Shown in pieces: positions 13,131-25,695 of a stretch of DNA of 64,000 nt. The DNA comes from Struthidea cinerea (taxonomy: Eukaryota > Chordata > Aves > Passeriformes > Corcoracidae): assembly GCA_013397865.1 (NCBI GenBank), contig VZTI01003894.1:35785-99784 (forward strand). The letters are read 5' to 3'. Both the position numbers and the translations under genes were made by a program. Under the pieces are notes generated by a model. The model made no database searches, was not told where the DNA came from, and worked only from the letters and a program-made list of their open reading frames with translations. The number at the start of each line of letters is the position of its first letter. Position 1 is the stretch's first letter.

Positions 13131-13290
13131 TCTTCCTCATAGAAGTTTCAGTATAGATAACAAGAAAATCCACACTTCCTTATTTCTGTGCTTTCATATT
13201 TTGATGAATTCGTCTTCTTTGTCTTATGGCTTTCTAGATAACTGTGGCTTTTTGTTTTAATATTTAATTAACAGTCAAAATTAAAATCAC
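13131..13290. repeat. Right arm of unclassified inverted repeat
   Basis: Inverted counterpart of 12239-12393, matching over roughly 155 bp with small indels. Examples are gatgaattcgtcttc here against the complement of gaagacaaattcatc in the left arm. No matching short direct repeats were found immediately outside the two arms, so a target-site duplication cannot be shown. Confidence 0.75.
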
Positions 13291-14599
13291 TGCTATTATG
13301 ACATGAACTTGCTATATCCAAGTATTTTATTGTTCTCACTTTTTCAGTTTTCAAGGGCAATGCTTTTATATGCATCCTACCCTTCTGTGTATGAGCTCTG
13401 ATAGTTTAAAACAGTTGGAAACACTAATGGTAATGAAAACACTAGATCAACTAATGAACAGGTTAGAAACTTTTTACCTGAAAACTGAAATTGATAAGAA
13501 AACCAGAATTAGTTAAAATCATAAATTATTTTTCTTGATCACCATTCCACTCTCCAATTTTTTTTCTCTTTTGCTGTCCTGTGTTCAGTTAGGGAGAGAA
13601 GTGAAATACACCAAATATTTTAATAGAGTGTTTCTCTTATATTAACAAAAATCGGAGATGATAAATTGAAAACTTCAGGCCAAATTCTATATCTAAAATA
13701 TTCAATTTCAGGAACAGCCAAAACCACTTGATGATAATTGTCTAGTATTTCTGAAATTATGTCCTTGAACTTTAAATTTAGCTTTTAAAATCTTAACCTG
13801 AAATGAATATTATAATTTCCTCAGCTTTGAGAATATTTAGCTATTCCTGTTATAGGCTGGTAAATCAACTAGCTTCAAAATCTTATTTAGAATGACAGCT
13901 TATTTATTCCATATAAGCAACAGGTAAATATAGATTGATAACTTTACCTGATTTCATGCTTTGATGCATAAAAAAAGGATTTTAGTTCAACCATCAACTT
14001 AGATCATCAATTTACTAAGCTGCGTTGCCTGCCAGACTGAATGTGCTTTAGTGGCTGATGACTGAAGGGGCTCCTGATAGACTCTGAAGAACTCATTCAT
14101 TTCTAATATTTGTTTTCTCAGCTATCTATGAAAATCAGCAACTCAGGAAAAAATTTTTTGGCCATAAGATCTCATATTTCCATATGTATGTATACAAACC
14201 TGAGGTGTGTAAATGTATATATACATGTCCATAAAACTGAGATGTTATGTCATTTTAACAGAATTACACAATTAAAATATTATTATAAAAAGAGTATCTA
14301 AAATTAACCTAAAATGTTAAGAGACACAGAGAATGTTAAGACTTGATAAAAAACGAAGAAAAAGTGCTGATTAAAACTGGGGTTTTTTTAGAAATTCCTT
14401 TTAGAGTTTCAAACAAGCTTTTGTTAAATAATGGAACTCCTTTTCTTTAATAATGGAACTCATTATAAATACATATTTAATGAGAGAGTGAGAGAAAATA
14501 TGTGCTCTGGTTCATTTGTTGGAATGCATTTCTGCTGCACAGAATCAGCAGCATAAATAAACAAAAAGGTGACTTCCAGTCCAGTTCAGAGCTGTAGAC
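13291..14599. other. Noncoding DNA with a small direct duplication
   Basis: AT-rich sequence without a recognised gene. The motif taataatggaactc appears twice about 22 bp apart near 14427-14465, another short slippage-type duplication. Confidence 0.5.
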
Positions 14600-14677
14600 T
14601 TCCTTCCTGCCTGCCTTCCTGCCTTCATTCCTGCCTGCCTTCCTGCCTTCCTGCCTCCCTCCCTCCCTCCCTCTTTC
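14600..14677. repeat. (CCTK)n pyrimidine microsatellite
   Basis: A continuous run of ttcc, tgcc and ccct tetranucleotides, grading from CCTG/CCTT mixtures into pure CCCT before ctctttc. It is a strand-asymmetric polypyrimidine tract capable of triplex formation and likely length-polymorphic. Confidence 0.9.
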
Positions 14678-15607
14678 AACATAATTGACTTCATATACGA
14701 ATCAAACTGTTTTATATATGATTCAAAACTTCACCTAGCATAAGGAAAATCTTTTCTACAGTCAGTATGCTGCATTACCAAATCTATTGCAGGCTAATGA
14801 AAATATAATTCTCCAAAGATTTTTCTTTTGCTTGCCCATTTTCTTATACAAGAAATAAATAAGGAAAAAAGAAATAAGATAAAAACAGTATCACAACTAG
14901 TTTATTTCTCCCTCTGAAACATTATTTGACCATTAAATAAGGCTCATAAGTACAGTACAGACTCTATACAGAAACATTAATAAAAGGTGTATTTGTGTAT
15001 AAATAAAATGTTAGCAAGTTTTCTGTATAGTTAAAACAACCAAGCTAGCAGTAAAGAACAGGTCATAAAACTAAGTTATTATGACACAGACACACAGAAT
15101 TCTATCAATTCACTAACAAAGCATTCACATATCTTCACAATTTCCTTCTCCTAACACAATTCAGTAAAAAATTCTGAGTATCTTTTAGTTACTGAGGTGT
15201 CAAGCTACATCTCTAAGAACTCATTTGTATTTAAATAATAAGTAAAATACAAATAAGCAGTGCACCTTGTTAATAAAGAAAAAAAATGAGGTTAAGACTA
15301 ATATCAATCTTTCTTATTGGCATTTGCTGTGTACTTTGCAAAGTCAGTGAATAGATGCAAGTACATAACCCTTCTGCTCTAAGGGAAAATGCAAGGTAAA
15401 TCTTAGTAAATCTTATTCCATTGAGACTTTAGCTCATTAATGTACAATATTTTCATCCCTTATTCACTTTTGGAAGGCTAAGACCTTAGTCAGAGAATTT
15501 CAGAGGCAAAGAGGGTAAATAAAGCAGCATTAAGTCACAGTTGGAGATCAGATTTCTTATAAAAATTTTTAAAGTTGTTTGAATATATTTATTTCTTTCC
15601 TCTTACT

Positions 15608-15718
15608 AAACCAAACAAAAAATACCACAAAAATAAAACAAAACAAAACAAAAAAAAAAAACAACAAAAACCCAAACCAAAAAAAAACCCCCAAACAATC
15701 AACAGAAAACACAAAACA
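15608..15718. repeat. A/C-rich simple sequence, (AAAAC)n-like
   Basis: Repeated aaaac and caaa units with a run of about a dozen A residues. It gives a lysine/asparagine/proline-rich shadow reading frame that is not a gene. Confidence 0.8.
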
Positions 15719-15760
15719 TTATTCTACACCTTTGGAACTATAGGATTAAAGAAGTACTGA

Positions 15761-15805
15761 ACTGGGGTTTTTTTGTTGGCTTTTTTTTTGTTGTTTGTTT
15801 TGAGT
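15761..15805. repeat. T/G-rich simple sequence
   Basis: A ggggttttttt to gttgtttgttttgag tract lying about 45 bp downstream of the A/C-rich tract and roughly complementary to it in composition. Confidence 0.7.
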
Positions 15806-16628
15806 TATTGTTTCAGGGATGCTGCAGAGAAGATTCTTCATTTCTACAACAGATTTCCTTATGGCTTTCCTCCCTTACTGTTTCATGAAAAAGTGCCAAT
15901 ATTCCTTTTCTCTTCTTCATTGCCTTTCTAAACCACAATCTCTTTAAATATTTCCAGGAAATTCAAAAAACCCCAAACAACAAAAACCACACACACAAAA
16001 AGGAATTCAATTTCACAGGAAGACCCAACCACCTAGGCTTTCTCTGGGAAAGTAAAAGATTCAAATTAAACCTCATGGCCTTAAAACACAAAGACCTGAT
16101 CTCAGTGCTGTGCTTCTAGGTATAATAAGTAAGTTTAGCTGCTTCTTGTCTCTACTTCAGTAGAAGGATGAGCTACACAAATTAGTTTCTTCCCACCACT
16201 ACACCCTCCCCGAAAGGCTTAGGCATGTAGCTACCAATTATTCAGAACTAAGAATGCACAGAAAAATCTTAATTTTTGACACGTGTTTATTCTAAGATAC
16301 ATATTTTGCAATATTTTATATTGTTTATTTCAGGCTGAGCCTCCTCAATACACAAATAACATTTTTGTTCCATATTCAGAAACTTAACCCTTCCTGTATA
16401 TTTTCACAGAAAGCAAGAAACCTGACTTAGAGCTTGGGATTCCACTAGTGGCAAATACCTATTTGCCTACTAGTTATTACCCCCTGTATTATTTCCACTA
16501 GTTGCTCTACTTGTTATTGAAGGGAAGTCTGTCATTGTATGCAATAAGCCAGCTTTTCTTCTAGAGGACGGATGGTACATGGTCATTGTAGTTGCTAGTT
16601 AGAGACTTTCAGTGGCTAATGTAAGCCA

Positions 16629-16649
16629 TGGAAGTGTGACACACTTCCA
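16629..16649. other. 9-bp stem hairpin
   Basis: tggaagtgt at 16629-16637 is perfectly complementary to acacttcca at 16641-16649, with a 3-base loop. It lies in unannotated DNA and no function can be assigned. Confidence 0.7.
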
Positions 16650-18892
16650 CTGGGAATCAGAAAAATGAAATAATTTATCTGCTTTAAAACCATTTCTTCA
16701 GAGGGTACAATAGGACCTTGTCATGAATGCACTTACAAAATGTTTTGTAATCTCTAGTACAAAGTGTGGGAATCAACTATTTACATTTTGCATTTACGTA
16801 TCATAGATCACAGTCTTACTAGATAAATGTGCATATAGACAGTATTGGCCTATGAGCTGGTGTAATTACTCAGAAACTTTTACTTAGAATTTCAGTCATA
16901 AGTATGTTCAATCAGATACAAAAAACATGAAAACATGAGAAAGAATAAGATGCTTTTGAAATTATGCTCTCTTATATGGATTTACTACATGGGCACTCAC
17001 AAATGGAACTTTCAACAGGCCTCAATTGCAGATCCATCAGGAAAAAACTTGGAAATAGGATAATATAAAGACTCCTATTTTCTTATCTGTAATACTTTAA
17101 TTATAAAATAGTTTGCTATACTCACTCTTTAAAAGTATTGTCTTTCAATGCATTTGCCTAGACAGAAAAGCATTGTCAGAGTGCCACATCAGCCCCAGAA
17201 GTACAGTTGGAGCTTATTCTTTTTTCCTAAGGATAAATTGCATACTGCAAAACAAAATGTTACAGTATGGAAATTACAGATTTGCTTTTCCTGCTCCTCC
17301 GTTGAGGAGGAGAATTTATGAAAAAGAGCCCTCATATGTGAGCTATTTAATAATTTGAAGTGTATATTCCTAGTTTGAGAGGAAAAAAACCTATAAAGAA
17401 GTACAGAGCCAAACGGATTTGCATTATGGAGCAGTTAGAAGCTGACGGAAGTCATGTAAAATGGGATAAAACAGATCATTATAGCTGAATGAATGTAGTC
17501 ACAATTATCACTAGATATGAATTCTATGGGAGAAATAAATACCATACTCCTGAAACAGCAGCATAGCTGCATTCCTTTCACTTCATGGGCCACTTGCTGT
17601 ATACTTTTGTTGCAGTATAGAATTTCCTGTTTATACTGTTTAAAAATTCAAATCACCTAATGAAATAAAAATTCTTATAATGAAAGAGCTCAGACATAAT
17701 TTTATTGTCTCTGATCTGAGAATATAGTGCTCCTGTTGAAGAAGACTTTTCTCCTGCATTCTTTTTCTGATGCTGTCATGGTTGATCAGAGATAATGAAA
17801 AAAGTATTTACCGTATTATATGCTCTCCATTAAGATAGAACCTTCCTATTTGGGAAGTATTGAGCTTCATTGAGTTCAACTGCAATTCAGGGCTGCACTT
17901 TTAAAACCCATTTTTGTTACCTGCTTGGGAAAGCTTGTTGTCTGCTTTTTATGTAACACTTGCACACAAGCTTTGGATTTTATTCCGAGAATTGATTTTT
18001 TTTTTTTTAATACCAAAACCATTTATATCCCTGAGATAACACAAAAGCACTTCTACTGCTGTATTTTTTTCAGCAAAGCAAAGCTAATAAATGTGAAATC
18101 CTCTCTCCACACTCAAGATATCAAGGTAAGGTGGATACGTTTGAAAAATTGCTCTAATACATCTGAAAATACAAAAATCAATAAGCTATAAAAGCTAAAA
18201 AGCTTCTTCAATTTCATCCCCTTATTGCTCAGCGTAGGTGGCCAGGGCATTGAGAACAGTCCAAGGTTGCAAAAAAGTTGTTATACATCTAGTGTGCATG
18301 GTGAAGAATATAAGAAAACCCTATGCAAGTCTGAATGCACACTTGAGATAAAGAAGGGAACCAGCAATGGCCTTCAAGTTCTTGCCCATTTGATCGAAGA
18401 CCTAAGAGTGTGCTTGAGGGATTCTGCAGCCACAGCTGCAGTTCATGTCATCTTTGTATGAACAGAAGATAAATCCCTTAAGACTGATTTCTGGTTGTTG
18501 TCCTCGTGTCTTTTTGGGCAGAGGAACTTCCAATTTTTTAAAAATTTTCAATATTATCAGAAATTAAGGGCATAAAGCTGCCTGAGCAAGCGATTTTTGG
18601 ATTTTTTTTAATGAGTGTTTTTATTTCCAAAGTAAAGATACAAACATTTTAGATTGTCTGCATTTTGAAAAATAAAATCAGAAGAAGAAAAAATAAGAAA
18701 AAAAGCAAAATGCAAGACTTGAACTTTCTTTCTTCTCTCTGAACACAGATATATGTTTATACCCACTTCCAGCAGAAGGGTACAGCTGGTCCATATCCTG
18801 GTGGCCTTTTCACAAGAGGAATCCAGGGCTACTACTATACTAACTTCCCAGCCTGGAAGTTGTAAAATTAGATCAATCAGCTTTTTCGAAGT

Positions 18893-18953
18893 GTTTGTTG
18901 GTGGGGGTGGGGTTGTTGTTGTTGCTGTTGTGTTGCTGTTGTTGTTGTTGTTA
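18893..18953. repeat. (GTT)n microsatellite with G-rich start
   Basis: The sequence gtgggggtgggg is followed by about a dozen gtt/gct units up to 18952. The translated glycine, valine and leucine runs in this area come from this repeat. Confidence 0.85.
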
Positions 18954-20280
18954 TCTACACATAAAATAGATGAGAAATCAGAAGGTTGCCAAACAGGATA
19001 TTTTAACTGAGAACCACCACTGAACTTCAGCCAAAACCTCTTTTAATAAGATTCATGTTAGAGGTCTGTACACAGAAAAAGTAATGGGGCAAAGAATCAT
19101 TGGTCTCTGAATCCTACTGCTCCGATTTCCCATAGCAGCCAGGCAACTGCGTCAACGTGTACCATCTATCATCATGCTTCCCAAGAAGTCTTGCATCATA
19201 CTGGGAATCGTCCAGTAAAAATTTTCCCCTGCATTTCCCCTGTATTCCCCTTCCTCTCTCCTCTGTCTGTAAATTGGAGTGAGGATGCGAAAGTGGGGAC
19301 ACTGCCTTGCATTTAAATATTTATTACCACTACTAATAATGCAAGTATTATTCCATAGATTCTTAGAAAAAATCCTCTAAAATTACCCAGTATTTACAGT
19401 TTGAGGGAATATTCATATGACAGAAAACAAATCAATCATTGACATTCTATCTAATTATATACACTAGTACCAATGCCAGGTTTTTTAATTAAGGACAATG
19501 CTAGAAAAGAAAACACAGAGTGATCTAAGCATTGATACAACTAGCCTGGAAATCATCAGTAGAGTGAGAATTGGAGATAATGGTATGACAACTATCAGAG
19601 GTCTGACACGATCAGATCTCCAAAAGTATTGAAGAATGTTTCTGTTTATCTGATCCACAAAGGCTTTATTTTTTTTCTGGAAAAGGATGTATTCTTTAAT
19701 TTCTTTGAAGGCAACAGGACATGATGGCCTCAGGAATTCTTCTCCAGTTCAGTAACTGATCAGTGCTGATCGAAATGGATTTAAACTGAGAAGACTAAAT
19801 TTATAATACTATCCAAAATCCTTCATATTATAACACTGAGTATAGACTGTTGTTTGAGATATTAAGAATTTGCCTAGTCTTTTAAATCTGGGCAGACATT
19901 TTTGCTATGTTACCTTTTCCTACCAAAGCCAGAACTTTAATTTTACTATAGATTATAGAAAAAGCCAGAACAACTACATCTATTACAAAATATATTTTTA
20001 TGAAACAGGAAACCTGACATATTGCAAATGTCAATATTGAGCTGTGAACAAAATTTACAAGAGTTAAGGTAGGAATTTTTTAAATTTATGTTTTACAACA
20101 GTGTAAATTTGGGGTTGTTTTGGTTTGGTGTTTTTAACTCGGTGTATGATGCTTAAATTGCCATTTTATAAATTAAGATTTAAAATTTTTGGCAGAAAGC
20201 AGGACTATATGATTTATTAAGCGCAAAGTATATTTTAAAATTTGCAGTAAAGTGTATATATGTTTTAAACCCTCTTGAAG
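18954..20280. other. Noncoding DNA, nothing recognised
   Basis: No transposon or gene recognised. A 62-codon minus-strand open frame at 19114-19302 lies in locally GC-richer sequence. It has no family signature or splice context and was not called. Confidence 0.5.
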
Positions 20281-20356
20281 TCTTCTGAATACTCTAGTCA
20301 CTAGAGTAGTCACTAGTGTTCTGAATACTCTAGTCACTAGTCTTCTGAATACTCTA
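20281..20356. repeat. 24-bp minisatellite with palindromic core
   Basis: Units of 24 bp, starting t(c/g)ttctgaatactcta and ending gtcactag, occur at 20281 and 20317, with a partial unit at 20341. A 12-bp half-unit, agtagtcactag, sits at 20305-20316. The array contains nested near-palindromes around ctagtcactag. Confidence 0.88.
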
Positions 20357-23300
20357 CAATATATGTATGTATAACATATGGTGTCGATGTTATAGTTTTA
20401 TTACTTTTTTTTTCAATTTAGTGTTTCTCAGCCCTATTTACACTTAACTTCTTCTTACAGTCCTGAGAATAAAGGTCAGATAAAGGTCAAGCTTATAAGA
20501 AAGGCCAAGAAATAGGTAAAAATTTGATTAAACTACATGACTAACAGATAAGTAAGCAATACAATATTGACCCAGGTCGTTTAAATGGATGTGGGAATAT
20601 ATTCTGGCAAGACTTATAAAAGCAGATCACAGCTTCCATCTAAGCAATGATTCATTCCTAGACCTGTATTCAGAAGTATATGTACTGTCAGCCAATGGCT
20701 TTGAGAAACCTAAAATAAGGGAGCTATGCCTTATTATATAATGTCTACTCTATATCCTGCAAAATATACTGTAGGGTACAGAATTTCTCACTTATTACTA
20801 TCCTATTCTAAATGAATGAATGTCCTATTTTTATTATAGAAATCACATATGAAAATGCTTGTGTTTGTTTGCATACTAAATTGTCCCTTTTAGCAGCTAA
20901 GCAAAGACAGCAGGAATTTGGTATTACTCATTGAAAACAATTTTAAAGGTTAACTGAAGAAAAGAAACCCACCTGTGCTTTTTACTGTTCCTTTATGCTT
21001 TATAAAGGTGATTGTGTTCAGGTTTTGCTTGTTTGTTTGCTTTTTCTGCTGCATTTTTCCTTGGAATCCTGTTATTTACTTTCATTTATTTTCAGGGAAG
21101 TCTATGAAGAACAAAGTACTTGTATGGCAGAATGACATCACAGTAGCTAGAAACCTGACCTGCATTTCCAGCATCCTTCAATTAAAGAGTGTAAATACAC
21201 AATCAATAAAGGTTTCTGGAAACTACACTTCTAACTTCAGCCTGTGTCTTTAAAACTGTCTTCCTTTTACATCTGTTTAGTCTTTGTAGCAACTAACTGT
21301 AAAACGTATAATCATTCACCGACTGGACTAGCTAAAAGAAAACTGCTTCCTAAATACTCAGTCTCCTGGTATTCTAGAGATATGCCTAAATAATATATGT
21401 CCACTTGCACTGCTTCATTTTTTGGTGACAATAGGCTTCCCACAGGAAGACAGATTAATTCAAGCAGACAGAATTAGCAAACAACATTGGGGTTTTTTTC
21501 TGCACTGCAATCGGATTTAAATAGCTTTTGGCCCAGCAGAACTGGTAGTACTGATGCACAGTAGTTTGTGGAATGAACACCATACTTTAGCTTATGTAGA
21601 AGTCTTCCCAAAAGCAATTGGGTGGTTTGCATGCATTTTTTTAATATAAGGTTATTCAAAACTAGATAAAATAATCTAACGTGGGACAAATTATCCAGTG
21701 ACACTTCTCAATAGGAAGCTCTTCCATTCTTGAGCAGCACAGAGAGTTTGCTTGTACTGAAGTTTTCATATTATGCTTCTAGTAAAAGCACATAATTTAT
21801 CATCTTGATATAGTGACATAAATTAAAGTATTTTTTCCAGTTTAGAAGTTTTTTTCTTTTTTTCTCTTTGATGGCTTCTGCTTAGTAAAAGGAATTAAAA
21901 TCATAAATATGTCTGAGTATGTTGAAATACTACATATGCGTATTAATTTGTTCTCTTAAAATCCCTCTTGCTGCAAGAAAATTATTAGAAAGTATTTGTT
22001 ACATAAGTTAAGGGAAGAATTTGAAGGAATGAATTTGCAGTTAATTTCATGAAGAATAAGCATAATTTTTCATTATTTTTCATGACATTTCCACTATAAA
22101 CACAGTTTTTTAATCAAAAGTCCATACAATAAAGTTGATGGATGCTCTTAAAAAAATTCTAGTCCAGGAAAATATTGGCAATCTTCATTAAGAAAGTGAA
22201 TTCTATTTTAGATGTGCTGTATTATTGGTGGTAGGTGGATAATTAAAAGAATTTTTTTTTATTCTAGAAGTCTGTCTCTATAAAGGAACTTCATAGAATC
22301 AGGGTAAAAGCAAAATCAGAAAAAATGTTCCACATACTTCTTAACCATGTATTTGTTTGCATTTTCACATACGGAAATGTTTCAAGTACATATACAAACT
22401 TTTCTTTTTACAAGACTTGGATAGTTTTTACACAGTTACTGTCTTTGAAAAGAAACTCATTCATGTGTAAATAAGTGCCTATACAAAAGGTACAGTCTTG
22501 GAAGACACATTTAAGCATTAAGATGTTCTGGAATTTACTATAAAATCACAGCTAGAATTTAGTATTCTTGACAGATTCCAGTTTCAATGTTAACACTCTT
22601 GCCTAAGTTCCTCTACAATTTCTCACGTGTAGTATGTTTGGTTAGATTCATCAATATTTTAAAACCCTCTTTTTTGCATACAAGAAACAATTTATTGTGT
22701 AAGCAGCCTCATTATTGGGAATGTACATACTTCAGAGGAACAGGCTATACAGTGAAGGCTAAGATATCAGCTATTAGACTGTTGCTCTCAACAGAGAAAT
22801 TCTGGTCTTAGCAGGAGATTTTGGTATCCATGGAGATGGGAGACCTTATATATATGTAAGATGAATGTCTTAACCCTGAATCTGGAAATGGTTCCTATTT
22901 CTATGAATTTTTTTTCTGTCTTAATGTAAAAGCAGCACAGTAGTTTTGAAACACCTTTTAGCACTGGTTACAAAGAAAAATATGCTATTAAAATAAAAAA
23001 AAATCTCTTAGGAAAGGCATAAAAACCAATGTGAAGTAATCAAGTAAACCAGTATCATATTCTTGCTTCCTTTATTAATGGCATTATTTTTTCTAGGACT
23101 TCTAACCAAAGACATGCTCATGTCCCTATGATGTATTTAAATCACTATGAAGCAAACCTTTATTTCTTTGTTTGACCAAGATAGAAGGCTTCTGATCATA
23201 GTCTGAAGAAATGAGAAAGATGAATCCTTTACACATCTTTGATATTCACCCTTGTTTACATTTACTGATATGACTAACTAGGTTGAATGCATACAAGCAA

Positions 23301-23490
23301 AATTGTCTAGTTTTCTTCAGTCAGAAAGAAGCCTAAAAATCTGAAGAACTTAAATACTTCCATAATCTTTTATTCCTTTAAACAATGCATATGGAATTAT
23401 CATTAGTATAATGCGACAAACAATAGATTTTCTAAATGTATTGGAAGGAAAGTATAATATTTGATGACTAAGGTGAAAATATGTTCACAG

Positions 23491-23510
23491 ACCACAGTAT
23501 CAACTGTGGT
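23491..23510. other. 8-bp stem hairpin
   Basis: accacagt and actgtggt are perfect inverted copies separated by the 4-base loop atca. TGTGGT is also a RUNX-type core motif, but occurrence alone proves nothing. Confidence 0.6.
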
Positions 23511-24430
23511 GACAATGGAAAACAAAAATTGGTTAGAAATAATAATTGCATGCATATAGACACCTGATATGCTAACAGTTAATTAACAACAATGGAAAAT
23601 TAGATTGTTAGATGGCATTTACTGTCTGGCAACACTTTATCAGGCAAAATAAATTTTGATTTGTCTTCGTACTTTAGAATTCAACAGGAATGATCAGGCA
23701 TATATATTGTTTAAAAGCTGACGATCACAGAAGCCAGAACTATATCAGCAACTTTTTCAATCAATACCTTTTTTTTTGTTAAAATGAGCAAGTAAACAAA
23801 GTCACAGTAATGCATTCCATGGCTGGTGGGAACTGATTCCTCTTGGCCATTGCCCTATTCTTCATTACACTGGACAATCTCATAAAGCTGCAGCAAACAC
23901 CTTGTGAGTTCTAGCAAAGTCAGATATACAGTTAAAACTTGTCAACCTTTCCTGCGCTTTCTGCGTTTGCCTCTGAGTCATAGTGTTCTCATTAGAACTC
24001 CATACAAAGGAAGATTTGAAAGGAAAGAAACAGAAGGATAATGCTGGAAACCAGATCTTTGATGAAGGAACGGAATGAATGAGCTCCAAGTAGGCCTGTG
24101 ATGGAGCAAAAAGTAAAAATCGGGTGATCACATGAAGTATTTAAATATATTGAAAATGACACTCCCATGGTGTATTTTAAGTATCTTTCAGAAGCCAAGA
24201 TTGAGTAATTCTGGGTCACATGAATCTGCAGCCCAAATTCCAGAACAAAATAACCATCAGAAAGTAAGAAGGGGTCAGAGAGGAAGTGATGAGGATTGAA
24301 CCTGACCTGTACAATTGTGTTTGTAAATTACGAGTAAAATCATGAGCTAGATTAGGCAAGATAGCAAACTTTTAAGAACCTTTAAAGACAAGAACAAGCC
24401 AGGTGAATTTATAGGCATGTAGATAATGGC

Positions 24431-24533
24431 TTCTTTTTTTTTTTTTTAAGTTATTTTGTTCTTGTTGTGTTGTGAGATCTTTTGCTTCTTTGGTTGTTTT
24501 GGGGGTTTTTTGTGGTTTTGTTTGTTTGTGTGC
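24431..24533. repeat. Poly-T and T/G-rich tract
   Basis: A T run of about 15 at 24433-24447 is followed by tggttgttttgggggtttttt and gtttgtttgtg units. Simple sequence that generates a hydrophobic phenylalanine/cysteine-rich shadow frame. Confidence 0.8.
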
Positions 24534-25009
24534 TTGGTCTTGATTTTTAACAAGACTGAAGGATGTAAAAGGAAAAGGATCTTAATGTACCCATGGATTC
24601 ATGGGATGTTTTTGCTAGATAAACATTGTCAGAAATGACATTATACAATAAGGCAAAGAACTTATTTCAGTCAAAGGCAGGGATCTACAGTACAGCTATT
24701 GTACAACTAAATAATAAAGGAGATTCATCTACTTTTTCAGCTACATAGCAGTGTGGTAGACGAACTTGAAGGAAACATAATTTCATATTATCACAGAATT
24801 TCACTTCAGTATCTCACTCCTGTGATCTGAAATAAGCAACTGAAATCCAACTAATTAATACTGAAAAAAAGAATTAATAAATTATTCCACAGACTTACTA
24901 CTACCACTTAATAGCTTGCTTGGGAAAAAAACCTATGCATTTTAAATCGTAAGAATAAAAACAATGTGATGAATAATTATACTAAATTCATTATATATTA
25001 ATATAAAAC

Positions 25010-25128
25010 TATAGAATTATTAATGTTGGAAAATAAGATCATAGTGTCCAACTGTTAACCCAGCACCACCATGTTCACCACTACACCATTCCAACCACAT
25101 GCCTTTAGAACACTTGTACACAAATGTA
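25010..25128 (-). mobile_element. Degenerate CR1 3'-end fragment
   Basis: The plus strand reads attaatgttggaaaata, tgtccaactgttaaccc and agcaccaccatgttcacc. These are in the order of the reverse complement of a CR1 3' untranslated region (consensus: aatcat..ggttggaaaagacc...gtccaacc.ttaaccc.gcac). The octamer tail is worn down to atagaatta. It is an old, diverged copy with no coding sequence. Confidence 0.75.
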
Positions 25129-25417
25129 CCTCAACTATAGAATTTAGAATGCTTTTTTAAAAATAGTCCTCAAATTCTTCCAGAGACTGATAATTAAATG
25201 TAAATAAAAAAGTAAAAAAAATCATTTATTAGTTTTTTCATCTTCCAAGCTCAGAGAAGAAGCCCTTCTGCATGACTTTCTACAAAAAGCTTTGCCTCTA
25301 TTTGCCCTTTTAAAACAGATCTTAGGAGGCAGAGGAACACAGTCAGAAATGAAATGTAATATAGCTGTTGCTACAATTATGAGCTGAAATATCTTTTATG
25401 AACTTTTGATTTCCTTC

Positions 25418-25434
25418 TTTTTTTTTTTTTTTTT
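25418..25434. repeat. Poly-T tract (17 T)
   Basis: Uninterrupted T run. It could be a minus-strand poly(A) remnant of a retroposed copy or simple sequence; no parent element was recognised next to it. Confidence 0.8.
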
Positions 25435-25534
25435 AATGGTCTTACAATGTGTAATATGCAGTCAGCCTAGGGAACAAAAAAACAACCCCAGCCGTGGAAG
25501 CCCTTGGCTGCATATACAGCATTAGAGCAGCACT

Positions 25535-25548
25535 CTGTGCCGGCACAG
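25535..25548. other. 14-bp perfect palindrome
   Basis: The sequence ctgtgccggcacag equals its own reverse complement and includes the NaeI-type core gccggc. It is in the only GC-rich patch for several kilobases. Such dyads are common in dimeric transcription-factor sites, but no factor is assigned. Confidence 0.75.
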
Positions 25549-25675
25549 TTTGCGCAATTTACTGGGTTGTGCAAAAAAAACCAGTGCCATCTATATGACA
25601 ATAGAATGAGTACAGCATAGTAATTTTGAAATTGTTAATTCTACCCTTGGGCACTGTTATAAAGCAAACAATGCC

Positions 25676-25695
25676 TTTTTTTTTTTTTTTTTTTT
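25676..25695. repeat. Poly-T tract (20 T)
   Basis: Second uninterrupted T run, about 240 bp to the right of the first. Confidence 0.8.

Larger units (their letters stand above)
14678..18892. other. Long noncoding stretch with simple repeats
   Basis: AT-rich DNA with no identifiable exon, CR1 or LTR. It holds an A/C-rich tract and an opposed T/G-rich tract (15608-15805), a small hairpin (16629-16649) and a second A/C-rich run near 15966-16002. The sequence at 18225-18470 is slightly GC-richer, but no protein family could be recognised in any frame. Confidence 0.5.
20357..25009. other. Long noncoding stretch
   Basis: AT-rich DNA without a recognised gene or transposon. It holds a small hairpin at 23491-23510 and a T-rich/T-G-rich tract at 24431-24533. 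Open frames are all under 95 codons and unrecognised. Confidence 0.5.

Noticed and set aside
20281..20356. Possible CRISPR-like array
   Set aside because: Repeats are directly adjacent with no unique spacers, and the genome is a vertebrate; it is a minisatellite.
22284..22310. Possible CR1 octamer tail (catagaatcaggg)
   Set aside because: Only one octamer-like match, with no ggttggaa or other CR1 block beside it.
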